Made by a program: the position numbers and the translations under genes | Assembly (NCBI GenBank): GCA_003344405.1 | Contig: NOWV01000048.1 | Location: 372,001 to 436,000 of the forward strand | Source: Trichoplax sp. H2 | Taxonomy: Eukaryota > Placozoa > Uniplacotomia > Trichoplacea | Direction of reading: 5' to 3' | Length of the DNA stretch: 64,000 bases | Shown: piece after piece, positions 24,601 through 37,629 of the stretch | Numbering within the stretch: position 1 is the stretch's first letter | Layout of the letters: each line of letters starts with the position of its first letter | Notes under the pieces: generated by a model | What the model saw: only the letters and a program-made list of their open reading frames with translations | Databases searched by the model: none | Told to the model about the DNA's origin: nothing

Positions 24601-26851
24601 GCTTAAGATTACTGTAGTAACCAAATTAACTACAAAATTCCAATCCATTTAATACAAAGTAACAGAATTTATGTAACGTAGTATTGATATTTTCACGAGG
24701 ATTTCATAGCATTGAATTCGTGCTAAGCTTAGCTATGATTTTACACTTGCAAAAAATTTCTGTTGCTTAGTGATCATAATTTGCATCAACAGGTTTTAAA
24801 AGACTACGATCTTACGGTTCCCGCTTAAAGTCAGCCTTAGCATTACAATATTACTCCAAAATGAAAAATAGTACTAGCGGAAAACGGGAAAGATGGCAGC
24901 AAATGAGAATATCATTCCGTCGTTATCTTGGATCGATGAGATGGTTTCACATTCCGGCAGCTGCAGGATTTGCCCTTGTTGGCTATCAACAATATCGTCA
25001 TATCAGAGATAGAGAGAGACGAAAATTACAAACTCAAACTCCAGAGGAATTAGTAATTCCTAGCTGGCAGGTACGTAGCATTTTCTCACGTCAAGTGACA
25101 AGAAAATTAAGTGTATCAATTATTATAAATAGGAATCAAGGGTGTGCACTGTGCAATAAAGTGTTTGTTAGTTGCTCTTTTACTTGGCAGTCTGCAGTGT
25201 TTGCGATTGTTTACCTTTCCTTTTGTAATGACTCACATTACATATCCAAATTATATTCAAGTTACCACCACATTCACCGTTATAAATAGGCTGCTTGGTG
25301 GAGCCCACAGCCTATAAATTGATTATGTGTTATATTATCTGTAAAATGAAATCCAGCGACTATCAAAGAATTCGCTAATTACCAGTATGAGATAATATCG
25401 ATCGTCATCAACACAAGATAAACGTATAGGCCTTTTCTATTCTATTATACTGTACAGTATTATTAGCCATTGGAATGAACTGTAACTGTTGTGATTTAAT
25501 TGCATACTTCACTCTGTACTAGGTTACCTTGTTAAAGCAGTTACCCACCCGTTCATTATCTCGAGTTGCGGGAATGCTTACTGATATCACGCTACCAATT
25601 TGGTTACGATGGGCAGCCTTTAGTGCATACGCATGGGCTTTCAAATGTAACATGGAAGAAGCAGAAGTAGAGGATATTACTTGTTATGAAAGCTTTGGGA
25701 AATTCTTTACAAGGCATTTGAAAGACGGAGCAAGAGTAATCGACAAAGACCATGATCTTGTGAGTAAAATAGTGTACTAGAAAGTTATGATACTAGTATA
25801 AGCTATTTCAAAATTACATCCTTTTTTTCTACTCATTCATTCATTGAGATCATTCTACCTATTCTGGCGATTCCGCTCCGATTCAGCATAAATAACTTTA
25901 TTATAACTGTACATATTACGTTAGCATGTCTAACTTGTTCCTATTATTGCAATATGATATAGGTAAGTCCTGCCGATGGTCAAATCCTATGTTTTGGGGC
26001 AGTATGTGATGATAAAATTGAACAAGTTAAGGGGATCAACTATAGTTTGTCAACCTTTTTTGGTCCAGACTCAGAAATTGTAAAGTACTGTAGGAACAGC
26101 TCCGCAAATGGACATGTAAATAGTCCTACTAAAAATGGTGCCTGTGTAGATAAATGTTTATATCATTGTGTCATTTATCTATCTCCGGGAGATTATCATC
26201 GCTTTCATTCTCCCACTGAATGGAAGATCCAATACAGACGTCATTTTCCAGGTTAACGTTACAAAAATGTTACTTCCTTGATTTCATCTATTGTTCATTG
26301 AGTTACAGCGAGATAATACACAAAAGTCATTAGATTGAAATGATGATGGAATAATATGTATTAAAATTTTCTTCAGGTACGCTAATGTCAGTGTCCCCTC
26401 TTGCTTTGAAATTTGTACGAGGACTGTTTGCATATAACGAGAGAGTCAATCTTAGAGGTGAATGGAAGCATGGATTATTTTCGATGACTGCTGTTGGTGC
26501 CTATAATGTAGGCTCAATCAAGATAAATTTCGATTCGGTAAATAAAGCATTCACAAATCTATAATACTATCTTATTTATAGTCTTAACAACAATTTATTT
26601 ATTCATGAATGTTTTAGGATCTTACAACAAATTTGCCTGGTAGTTTTACGGAAGGCGTATTTAAGGATTTTCACTACGCTAAAAGTAGTGTCAGTAGTGT
26701 TGGAGTTGGCAGAGGTGAAAATATTGGAGAATTTAACTTTGGATCTACCATAGTTTTACTTTTTGAAGCTCCAACAGATTTTAATTTTACTGTGGACTTG
26801 GGCCAAAAGATCAAATACGGTCAAGCTATAGGAACTAGTGGTCTTCAATAA
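21665..26851 (+). CDS. PISD: Phosphatidylserine decarboxylase, mitochondrial
   Basis: Exons are 21665-21773, 24793-25070, 25523-25759, 25963-26251, 26377-26537 and 26618-26851, an exact frame of 435 codons plus stop. The enzyme makes phosphatidylethanolamine from phosphatidylserine in the mitochondrial inner membrane and carries a self-made pyruvoyl cofactor. Seen in sequence: a very basic N-terminus ([12 protein letters not shown]), a membrane segment ([17 protein letters not shown]), the SPADGQIL strand, [57 protein letters not shown], and the self-cleavage site [16 protein letters not shown]. The usual LGST reads FGST here; Gly-Ser-Thr is intact. The first exon is inferred from its ATG, its GTAAGT donor and matching phase (C|GT = Arg). 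Without it, the CDS begins at the exon at 24793, or at an in-exon ATG at 24861. Confidence 0.9.
23312..24019 (+). repeat. Minisatellite of ten ~65-90 bp units in PISD intron 1
   Basis: Ten direct copies share a core 'atcgaattcgatccctt', then 'ccattttctctatagtaaaa', then 'gctgttaaaattgaaattta'. They are separated by variable-length cacagtactgtac runs. Spacing between cores runs 64-90 bp, differing mainly in the GTACTGTA count. Variants recur in order: copies 2-3 and copies 6-7 carry the same gaagttt and ttggatcc/agctatt changes, so a block of about four units was duplicated. Confidence 0.9.
24041..24120 (-). repeat. Inverted partial copy of the minisatellite unit
   Basis: Just right of the tenth direct copy, the same unit appears reversed (aattttaacagcttctac, then ggagaaaatggaagggatc, then a cagtactgtac run). 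It is separated from copy 10 by about 25 bp that is itself partly self-complementary. The pair could fold into a long hairpin with copy 10. Confidence 0.8.
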
Positions 26852-28264
26852 TCTCCAAACACTAAAGAAATGCAATGAATTAAAACGAGATATTTAACTA
26901 TAAAATGATGATACTATAAAAATGCTGCAATGCTACATATTGTTAATACAGTGTATGGGATTTAGTCAAAATCCAGAGTTAATTTGAGTGGTGATACTAT
27001 CACCAATTCTAATTATAAAAGGACCTGTATCTTTCTTATTAGCTATTTCTGCCACTTAAATGTAATGCTATTGTCGTGATATTTTTTAGAACGAGATGCG
27101 TTATTGAATGTCTTATTGTTAAATTTTAAAGGTTTATTGATTTATTATAAATATGACCCCACGTCTGCGACAATATTTTAGAAGAAATATATACAGACCG
27201 TTCCGAACGGTTTTGAAAATCGTTCTTTATCGGGGTGAACAATCGGTGCTATAAATATGATGTGAAGAGTGATCGGTAGTCGCCATTAGCAACTGAGAAA
27301 ATAATTAGAAATACCAAGATATACCATATCGGCGTATTCTACTCTCAATTGGGACCATATAACTAAAAAAGTACAATCTTTGTGTTATTATGGGTAATAC
27401 CATCAAGGATCTATGAAAAGAAAATATCGTCGTGATGGGCATTTTACATTTTGACCGCCAGCTGATCCTTTCCATTGTATATGACTGATTTCTATTTTCT
27501 ATTATTATCCTATTCGTGCACTGGCATACAGTATACTGTAATAGTTACTCAGCATTCGCTTGGTAATTTGTTTGGTTATTTTGCTATTTTATTGACGCAT
27601 TGCTTGGTGGAAAAATGCACCCAAGAAAGCATTGATCATTGTGTAATTGATGTTAGTCTCTCATATTCTTTTCAGATGCGAGTCCATTTTTATAATTATT
27701 TTATTATTGCCATGCAGACGAATAGCACAATCAACAGACGCACTCGTATACAGAATATAATGATGTTATCAAAACACTAGCTTTTGGACTTTTTAACTTA
27801 ATTAAATACCTCACAACCCATGTATGCTATTAAGTTGGTCTACAAAGTGTCAATAAATTTGGTTTTAAAATCCTTTTTTGATAGTGAATGTAGTCGCTAA
27901 CCACAGAGGTGAGGTTTCTTTTACTTCTTTTACCTCTACAGTATCGTAAACCAGGATCGTTGCTGTACGCATGCTCAGCATTTAGCGGGTAAATTCAAAA
28001 ACGGTCAGTGGCAGTTTTTCACAGTTATTCCTATAGTACATCTCATCTACCACGGTATTAATAGTATTCAGTACTGTACGCTTTGAGACTTCAGTAGCAT
28101 AACAGTGTCTGTTAAGACAGCAATTTTGCCCCATCTTGGTGTTTCTTTGCCAGTCAGCCATCGACATTAGTCTTTGAAGAGTACAGTGAATTGTCAGAAA
28201 TTGCGACTGCTTTCTTTGAATTTTTTTTGAACTATCCAGCCAATATCGGACGATAAAACTAGGA
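26852..28264. other. Intergenic spacer
   Basis: 1.4 kb between the PISD stop and the next start codon. It holds the PISD 3' end and the promoter of the coiled-coil/RWD gene. The frame at 27475-27780 has no recognisable domain. No array or RNA gene was seen. Confidence 0.45.
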
Positions 28265-31200
28265 ATGGAAGTCAGTTCTAGCGGAATACATGCAGTAGCT
28301 GACCAAGCGAAAAGGTAAGAATCTTCTTTTAGTTAAGTTGTTGACAGACGCTTGTGATATTTCCACTTGTAATTATTCTCGAATCGGTTGTCATGCCAGT
28401 GTGAAAATTGGATGAACGTGGATTAGAATAGTCAATGCAACATGATTTCAATAAATACTAGCACTTTTGTGGTATTAAGGAGAATAACCAGCTTTTGTAG
28501 TACCTTTTGCAAGCTTGATATTTGTAGCTCTAGCTATTCTATGCGTCAACGTGCAAGGAATGCATAGAACATTTCGAAAAGAATAGACAGTACTACCAAA
28601 GTGGGTATAATTAATTAATTTAAATAACCCTGATATTGACGCCTACATTCTACGTTGTTACAAGTCACGGTCAAGATTGAAAGATTATAGTACTGCTAGT
28701 GTTTTTACATGAGCGTAACATCGACGACTTAAGCTATTTTATGCACCTTATCCTGTACACTAGGCTATAGTAGATTGTCATTTAGCTTTGATAGTGAGAC
28801 AGTATTCTATCATGAACGAAGAAATACCCTTTGGACACATGCATGATACGCGGATCTAGCTGTAAGGCTATTCTACTGCAAACAGTAAAATGAAATACTC
28901 GTACTGCACATGACGAAAAATCAAGCAATTCCTACAGTCCTTGACAGCGATGACAGATTATAATGAATTATGAAACTACATTTTATGTATATGAAAGTAT
29001 TCTACGACCTCCTAAAGAATAAAATGAGAAAATTTTTTTAAAATCCTTCACGTCAACAGTACAGTATACGAATTGTAGATTGCAGCGAGGATGACGCAAA
29101 ATAGAATAATGATTTGTACCTAGACATGAAAGTAGTTTGGCTAAAATAATTTTACAAATCGTGAATTAATTATTATAAGAACTTTCAACCATTTGACGTA
29201 TGTACTGTATATAATAGATTTTCCAGAGACTTGTTCAACGATATTACCAATATAAAAGACACATTAGACAAAATTCATGCGCTTGAAGCAGAATCATGTA
29301 CACAGGAAGAACTGCTATCGGCTGAGGTAAGCGTAAACGGTTACATATATAATGGATTTGAAAAATGTTTAAATCAATTCCCAAATGGCTATGTCGATCT
29401 CAACAGTAAGGAATATGACTACTTTGCATTTGATTGACAATAAGGATTCCATTAACGAACAGTTTCGTTCTACTAAAATTTTGTAATGGCTTAGCTTCCA
29501 TAAAAATTACATTACTTAACGTCAAGATAGCGAAACACTCAGTTTAAAAAAAAACGAGTAAAAGTCCAGCTACTAAATAATTGTAACGATTCTACACGTA
29601 CTAACTGCAATCTATCTTTCTTTTTCACCTTTATAGGATCACTTAAAAAAGCTAAAGACTGCCTATATAACCAGTCATAGCAAGAAAGAATTATACGCTT
29701 TGCTAACCAATCCCAATCCATTACAGCTACTGAATGATATATCTGAAGATAGTGAAAACGGTAAAGATTTTAATGAATATACTGTAGTAAGCACCGCCAG
29801 ACTATCTATAACTACTATGGAATAGATTTGCAGATACAGCCCAAGTAGTAAAAGAGTTTTTAAGGTCATAGTAGCCGAAAAAATTTTCTTATAAAGCGGG
29901 CGAACTGGTTCTCACATAATCTTCTCCACTATGAAAGGAAGTAATGGTGGATGAAACGTATTATGACATTTTATCATATATAATAGGCTTAAATTAAAAT
30001 ACTCTATATCGTGATAAGACTATTTCACTATTCGGCATGTTGTGTAAATAATTATTATACAAATAATTTTTTTAACTCTGGGAAAATGCCATTTCCAGTG
30101 ATAGTACAAGAGCAAAATCAGTGTAAGGATTACATACAAAAGTCTAAAGAAGAGGTAGAACAGAAGGAAAATCTAGCCAGCCAAGATATTTGTAATTATA
30201 TCGAAGGTAAGGCGCAGGGTAAAGCATACACCCAGAAACAATATCTTATCCGTATTACCATATTTAATATATGTAAGACTAATTGATCAAAAATGTATTA
30301 CTATCTAGGCATTAAAATAACTTGTTCTTTAAAAAATATATTATTATTTATGTACTAAAACAACCTGTTCTTTAATCTATACCTTAAAATACGAATAGGC
30401 TTTGATCAACTCGTGGAATCACACAATCAATTGAAAACTATTGTTAAAGAAGCACATGAAACAGTGAGCCAAAGGAATTCTTGATTTAGTTGTACTACTA
30501 TTACCGTAGTTATGATTTGTGATTGTTCAATAACGTCTAATGTATACCTAATGTGTAGTATCAACAACTTAAAGAACAAGAGGATCAGGAATCACTTGAT
30601 TTTACCCAGACATGTATCGTACAGGTACTTAGTGATCGATTTATACGCTTAATAACTGGTAAATCTTCTATTTAAATTCACTGCTAGTCTTATTGTTATT
30701 AATAGGAAAAAGAACAATTGCGTCTTCAGTTGATGGAATTAAATAAGCAATGTGCCGAAACTCAGAATAAGAACAAGATCACTGAGGAAGAAATAGTACA
30801 GCTAAAGAAACAACTACAAGACTTTACTGAAGATGAGAAGCAAACTAGCCGAAATCTTCACCAACTCGATAAGGTAGCAGTCTCCGCAGAACAAAATCTT
30901 GAAATGGCATCTCAGTCAGATCAATGGCTGTAAGCATCTTAAATACTGATCTTAATGCTATGATTAATCATTCGATCGTAGATCTGCAACAACTGACCTA
31001 TTGCTCCTAACTACTTGTTCAATAAAACTAGGCATCAAATTTATGCATCAGCATCAGATTGCAATAGGGTAGATTCAGTGTGGAAAGATGGTAATCATTA
31101 TTATTATACCATCTACGATGAAACACAAGACCAACCTAACCTTAACCTAACTTTGGCGATAAGTTATATCAATTACGATACACAATCTACAATCACCAAA

Positions 31201-31941
31201 ATGAAAATAACTGGAGCTCAGGTGATAAAACCAACACGATACTAAAATTTGTTGGTAATTCAGCATATAGTTAACTTATATTATCTATCATTCTTTGATA
31301 GGTTGACATTCAAGACTTACCGATTGACGATCTGGTTGAAGAAGCAGTTGAAAGAAATGATTTGATTATGTTGGTCAGCGATGTCAAGCGCCGATACTGT
31401 ACCCGATTAACCTTCTTAAAAGAATTAAAAGATCTACGATCCAGGTAATATGATTACTTGATGCTGTAATTTACACTGATAAATTTTATTATCTTCATGA
31501 AGGAAATACATGCTTTTTAAAACTGTGTATTGAAATTGCTGCTCATAGAACTATGTAAAACAATACTGCATGAACGGATTACCTATGTATAAACATGAAA
31601 TCAGATAAATTAATTATGGTCATGTTTGTATAGATTTCCTGTGGACTATATCTCGTCGAAGCAGTTATTGCGGGTGATCATTGGTGCTTCTAGCAACATG
31701 ATTTGTAATTTTCTTGTACCATGTACGTATCCGGCAGTTGGTCGAATTTCAATGACAACAATGGAAGGTCACACCAATCCGGAGATATTCTATCAGGCGA
31801 ACGATGTTAGTTACTTTAGTTGCAATTTTATCGTTATTACTTTCGGAAAGCTTGCTTCTTAATATATTAATTTCTTTGTAGATTTGCGGTACATTAACAG
31901 ACTGGATTGCATTCTTAGAGCAGCAAGTACGAACACTGTAA
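28265..31941 (+). CDS. Coiled-coil protein with C-terminal RWD-like domain, possibly kinetochore (KNL1- or CENP-P-like)
   Basis: Eleven exons (28265-28314, 29227-29326, 29637-29760, 30099-30206, 30399-30463, 30559-30624, 30706-30929, 31032-31221, 31302-31444, 31634-31805, 31882-31941) close to 433 codons plus stop. Residues ~1-240 are coiled coil (KEEVEQKENLASQ, EEEIVQLKKQLQDFTEDEKQ). Residues ~250-430 look like an RWD fold: HYYYTIYDE, LTLAISYINYD, LVEEAVERNDLIMLVSDVKR, then LRVIIGASSNMICNFLVP with CTYPAV. That order resembles the C-terminal RWD of KNL1/Spc7 and of CENP-P (EFVSRAEERKDLFMFF). The resemblance is weak and by eye only. No MELT repeats are present, so a full KNL1 is excluded. Intron 1 (912 bp) is the longest, so the first exon is the least certain. 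Confidence 0.6.
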
Positions 31942-32088
31942 TGAAATACTACCGTAATGTTTATAAAATTATGTTAGTAGGCAATTTGACAAGCTTAATT
32001 TTATTCTTTGTCACTATTTAAACAATATTTTAATTATAATACCTTAGCTTTGTTGACAAGCCTTATTCTGCTCTGATCTGTACACAAT

Positions 32089-32668
32089 ATGCTTCTTAAT
32101 CAACCTTTATTCAAAGTTGATAAGGATGTAATCACCCACCTCCATCTTGACGATTCTATAGAAACACTGCAATTAATAGAATACGTACAGAAGGTGAAAA
32201 TTCTAAATTAACATATATATAGATTAATCCTAAGCTACTAATGCATTATAAAATTATTTTAACATTGTACTGTAAACCATACCAATACTGAAGATAAGTT
32301 TACTTAAACTTAATGTATCATGACTTTATGATGAGATTTCTATCATTTGACTTAATGGAACAAAATTTAAAATAAATGCTAAAATCTTCTCTACGTGTGA
32401 TTACTATGTTGTCCGTGGCAACTCCTCATAAGTGTGTATCTAAATTATTAGCAGATAGGTAAAGACAAGACTCAATCGTATAGTAATATAGTAGTATTTC
32501 TTAATCAACAATTTATCTCGTATTGACGGTAAAATTATTAACAGGTATCAAACTTTGTATCCGTATGAGTACATTTTCGCAAGCATCCTCATTTCATTAA
32601 GAAAGAATGCCAACTGGTTTTACTTTACTTTATATCTTTACATCGTTACATTCATATTAAAAAATTAG
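32089..32668 (+). CDS. Possible small spliced gene or gene fragment, unrecognised
   Basis: Three coding-looking segments follow the RWD gene on the same strand. One starts at the ATG at 32089 (LLNQPLFKVDKDVITHLHLD, ending before a GTGAAA donor near 32194). A second, ending near 32458, contains ITMLSVATPHKCVSKLLADR before GTAAAG. A third from about 32545 contains YQTLYPYEYIFASILISLRK and runs to a stop near 32668. The second and third join in phase (AG|G = Arg). An in-frame TAA directly before an ATG in the second makes a junction with the first doubtful. No family is recognised. Confidence 0.25.
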
Positions 32669-33649
32669 TTAAGGTAGACGAAATGATTTTAATTTCATAA
32701 CGTCCTTGGTAAATGCTCAATTTTTTTAATACAGTAATATGCACACTATGCCACCATATGCTAATCAAATGTACTACTGTACTTTATAATTGGATTTTAA
32801 ACTCTTAATTCCAGGTAACCCACCAAAATATCTACGTTATTATTAAATGAAAGGAACTATGAGTAAACCATTAAATCCTTGTGCACGAGTATATCATAGG
32901 AGAACTTGTAGGTCCTCTAGTTGTCCCAATAACATTAGTAGAAATATTATACGCATAGTATAGTATGCACATTCTATATTATTAAAGGAAGCGACATAAA
33001 TGGTCAACTTTTAATTATTTTCATAGGAAAACATTATAAATTTCAGCTACATTGACAGAATAATTAATAGCTATTCAAGTATTGACGAAAAATATTCAGG
33101 ATTGTAATTAATATCTATAATTTACATAAAGAAGGAATATTTGTTCATACTAGAATATCAAAAATGTGAAGTGTATATATGCGATAGAGTTAAGAGCCTA
33201 CAATTGCTGAATAAGCAAGCCATCAAGAATAAAAAAACTCTATATTTAAGTTGATAATCAATTTTTTACTTAAAAGCCAATACAGTAAAATATCTAGATA
33301 CCACTCAATTATCTATTACAAATGCAAGCGTTTGCATAAGACTGCTACAGCCAAAATTGATGCTTATACAAGAAATTTCTAAGTATTAAAATAGAGTCAT
33401 TTCAGGAAAGATTTCAACAAGCTTTCAAGTAGAAATTTTAATATTATATATATATTTATAGATTATAATCGATGGTTTTCATGTTATTTATAACAAGTGT
33501 TAAATCATCGCCTATAAACACATGGCCAGTAAAATGGCCATATATCATATCTTTTGTTTAATAACAGGCAATAATTATAATTATCAATTAATACTAAAAC
33601 AAAAATATAATCAACTAGAGGTAGGAAGGATTAAGAAAATTATTTTTTG
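32669..33649. other. Intergenic, very AT-rich
   Basis: Spacer of about 1 kb left of the DED-NHL gene terminus. I see no gene, array or RNA gene in it. Confidence 0.45.
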
Positions 33650-36594
33650 TTATTGGAGATTTATTTTATCCAGATAATCTAAACGGAAAAGTTGCACTCT
33701 CTGATTGTCTCGATCAGAGACATAAAGAACTCCCTGACTATCAAATGAGATGCCAGATGGTCGTTTAAAACAACCTTCAGCTGAGCCAGAACCACCAAAA
33801 TGACATAAAACGCGTCCTTCTGGAGTTAATACTTGAATTCTATCATTATTCGAATCTGCAATGACCAAATTACCTCTTTGATCAATGGCAATACCATGCG
33901 GTTCATGGAACTGTCCTGCTTCTTTACCGTAGCTGCCGAGTACTTTTTTTACTGTACCATGGGGATCAAATATCTTAATGCAATGATTGGCAGTATCGGT
34001 AACATGGATAAATCCTTCCTCAGAAGCTACAACACCAATTGGTAGATCTAGCCGGCCATCATGGAAACCGATATCACGGATAAAGTCTCCATTGTACTGC
34101 AACATCTATTGATATAAAATAGGATACCAATAATTAAGCTTCTGATGCTCGGATATTTTAAGATCGCTTAAATCATCCCATTAAAATAACTATATTTATC
34201 AAATAAATTTTACCTGAACTCTTTTATTACTTTCGTCAACCACTAGCAGCCTTTTATGTAAATAGGAAGAAATAGCTGCTGGTTGTGGCTTGTTTTCACT
34301 CCTGCCGCGTCTATGTAGCGCGATTAAACTGATAAATGTACCAGTTTGCGTATATTTCCTTGCTTTATGATCGTCAATATTATGATAATTATACGTAACG
34401 ACAACGAAACCATCTTGGGTTATAGTGATACCTAAAAATAAATGAGGAAAGTTTAATTGTATTTTTTCTACTAAGAATTATAGTAATTTATCGTAGTAGT
34501 TAGTTCTAAGTTTAACTGCTTTCAAAGAAAGTGATTATAAGCGTTACAATGTCTGAAATAAATATCAGTTGCTAGTATTAGTGCACGAATATCAACGCTT
34601 AGAAATCTAAAATTTTTTTATAGCTGTCAGTCAGTATGCTACCTGAAATGGTATAAACGATGGCTTGTACGTTATTTTTAGCAATTATGATTACTTAATT
34701 GAAAAGTAAAGTTGGATTGTACCTTTAGGTTCAGCATTTCTTAATCTGATAGGATTGATTGAACTACCGGCATCTTTATCTTTGTTGATGATATGGACAC
34801 AAGTATTTCCAGAATCTACTACATAAATGTAATCGCTACTAGCAGCAACGGCAGTAGGACTGTGAAATTTCATCGGATCAGTAGGATCACCATTATCACT
34901 GATATATTTTATAAAGACTGGTGTAGGTCCATCTTGAGTAGATTCCACAATTGGCTAGTGAAAATTGAAAAGAATAATTTAACTAAGATTAAAGATATCA
35001 ATGTAAATTACAATAATTACACTACATAAAATTATTAAGTACAAATCGTGGATAATAATTTAGCTCTATCAGCGTATTACTGAACTATCTTTGTTACTAT
35101 CATACTTAAGCAGTAATCATAAATGCTATAGCTCAGTATCTGTGAACTTATTGTAGAATTTTAGCAATGGACTAACTAATATCGATTGTAGTTATAGAAT
35201 CTAATATGAACTAAGACTGATACCGACATTAAAGTATACTAAAGGATCTACTGCACTGAAGAAGCTTGGAAATTGGTAAACGAGAATGATGCAAATCCAC
35301 TAAGGTGATGCTGCCTAGCCATACTAAATAACTGAACATTAATCTTAACGTGTATTTAATTTCATCTCAGACATATATAGTTTGTTTACCTGATTTTCAC
35401 CTTCTTCTTCACAGGGACTAATCGTTAAGATAATCTCGTCTTTTACTGTCATCGAATCTAGACTATTTTGTTTAATCAATTTGCTTCTTTTTAGCGATGA
35501 TAAGGTAGCTGGAGTATCAATAATGTAACGATTTTCTCCGTTGCTATAGCCAGATTTAGCTCTACCATTCATAAGTTGTTCATCTCCATAACCATTTAAT
35601 TTAGTTTCACTAACTAATGTTGCTACAATCCTTTCCTTAGTAGCTAAATGAGCCTTACAGTCTTCTAATTGCCGCTGTAAACGATCAATTTGATCGCATA
35701 ATGTAGTGATTGTATTCTCTTGTGCCATATTTGCAGTTTCAGCTCGTATTAATTCTTGTTGCATTGCAGAAATGATAGCATTTTTTTCAGCTACAATTTC
35801 ATCCTGACGCTGTGGCAAGGTTTTATTGATGATATCAGGTGAAACAGTAGAATCTGTAAAATAACATCATAAATTTTTAATAATACGATTGAAGCTAAAT
35901 GCACATTAGTATAATTATTATATTAAAGTGCGTCCCTTTATCTAAATAAGGCTATCATTTCTACATTTTTACATCGTTGTAACTTACAAAAATCTTCCTG
36001 GTAGGCCTGCTGACTATTATTAGCGTAATTTCTAGTACCAATGTAGATCTTCATTGGCGATCCTGCACGTTGACAAGGCAAAGGTTGGCTCTTATCTTCA
36101 AGAGTATTCCTAACACGATAGTAGTTATTCGATCGTGCTATACTGCTAAATTCTCGTTGTAATGGCTCTTGCGATTGATTCTTAGTAGATAATGCTTGTA
36201 AAATATCGTTGTTGCTTTCAGTTTTATGATTTCTGAATTGTTGAATAATTTGTTGGACATCAACCTCATTTTCATCCAGAATAGGGTTGTTAGTGTCTAG
36301 ACTACGAATTCTTTTTTTGATATGTTTTGCCTCATAATTTTCGATAGCCTTGGTTAAATCAGGATTATTCAAATTTCTTATTAAACCTTTCAAGAATGAT
36401 ACATGTTGGACATCGATTAAACGACTGTTCCATAGGATGCTCAAGAAGCCCATTGGATTACGAATTTTTCGTAATTCATCGTGTGGTACAAACGCTTTAC
36501 ATAGGGTAGTCAGTTTCTCAATATCATTATTATTTAACTTTTCGGATAGTTCATCAAACAAGCTAATGAGATGAATCCTTGCTTGATTAGCCAT
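33650..36594 (-). CDS. DED-coiled coil-NHL repeat protein
   Basis: Five minus-strand exons (36594-35988, 35853-35390, 34954-34723, 34431-34214, 34105-33650) close to 658 codons plus stop. Residues ~5-90 look like a death-effector/death-fold domain: six helices with LISLFDELSEKLNNNDIEKL, a buried LCKAFVPHDELRKI, and VSFLKGLIRNLNNPDLTKAI. A polar linker follows, then a coiled coil (NTITTLCDQIDRLQRQLEDC). Residues ~360-650 are NHL beta-propeller repeats, for example GVVASEEGFIHVTDTANHCI, HGIAIDQRGNLVIADSNNDR and SGISFDSQGVLYVSDRDNQR. NHL propellers bind RNA or protein; DEDs recruit apoptotic or innate-immune partners. The family with NHL is usually TRIM-type, but I see no RING or B-box. The DED call is by helix pattern, and a CARD or other death fold is possible. 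Confidence 0.7.
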
Positions 36595-37514
36595 AATACA
36601 AAGTCTTCACAATTGATAATTTTAAAAAATCGAAATTCACAAACGATACCTGTAGTATTAAACCTGAGATATCACCGGAACGTAATTTTACTTGATTAAG
36701 ATGAATTTATGATGATTTACTTGCCGATGATATCAAGTTAGCTTGCACATTGAGAATTATTCAAAGGACTAAAATCTTAAAATATTCCAAGCTTAGGTTG
36801 ATCTGCTTAACCTGAAAAGTATGGTAATTATCCAAGAATAGTAAAGCGGTGTACGACGGTAAAGTTGTTGGGTAAGAATTGGTAGTTTAAATTTATACTT
36901 TTAGTGTAACGAATGCAGATAGTATCTATTTAGTATTAATTACCCCAGCTGACCATTTATACAATATAACGGCTAATGAAGTTAAATTGTTCAAATGCTT
37001 AAGAAACACTCGTCGAAAGTGGAATGCTTCATATATTTGGAAAAGTTGAGAAAAGCCTTCTGTAAATCGTAGCCCAATATAGCTAAATTGTTTATTACTG
37101 GCAAAAGACTTAAATGACTGATAAACCAATCCAAAAGGGGTGAATAGATGGAAATAACGCAATTTCGAACGGATCGATAGAATGGCAATAAAGAAGAAAA
37201 TATTATAGATCAGCGAGGGAAAGAGATTGAAAACGTTGCAGTTGCTAACCAGCTGTGGACAATTAGATGATAATCTAAATCGTAGAAGTAAAACCAAAAT
37301 AGTAAGTTGTAATGGCTAACTTAGGTAACTAACCAACTATAAAATTTTCCCAAGTATTCATTGAACGTAAGAAAAACAAAGTCGATCATGAGATTTGCTA
37401 TAGTTAAACAGCGGTTGAAGCTAATTCTTGGTTATGGTTGATAATTTCATCAATCCGATCCATAAACTGCAAGATAAATATTCAATTACAGATTAATCTT
37501 CTTCTACTATGCTC

Positions 37515-37629
37515 TACAGGAAGAGTGCCTGCTGATGGATTTGTTTTGGTTGCTAAGATACCCTGTCCCTCATGTGATCAAACTCGGAAAGACAATAACA
37601 ATGACGAAGATGTTCGGGTGGCTAAATAG
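37515..37629 (+). pseudogene. Possible remnant of a Roco-type C-terminal exon
   Basis: After an acceptor-like CTCTACAG, the frame reads GRVPADGFVLVAKIPCPSCD and then an Asn/Asp-rich tail to a stop. The hydrophobic strand followed by CPSC recalls the Cys-rich tail of the Roc-COR protein in this window (YYVKCPKCLLPTC). No Roc or COR sequence is intact upstream, where frames are broken. Weak evidence; it could be chance. Confidence 0.2.

Noticed and set aside
24283-24648. 121-codon minus-strand frame next to the minisatellite
   Set aside because: No domain, no splice partners, and it lies inside the modelled PISD intron; length is within chance for this base composition.
33650-34105. Separate short NHL gene starting at the ATG at 34105
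   Set aside because: That ATG lies directly after an acceptor (AATAG). The upstream exons join in frame and supply the missing propeller blades.
36926-37297. 123-codon minus-strand frame rich in Phe and Leu
   Set aside because: No recognisable motif. The opposite strand reads a broken frame of similar quality, so chance is the simpler reading.
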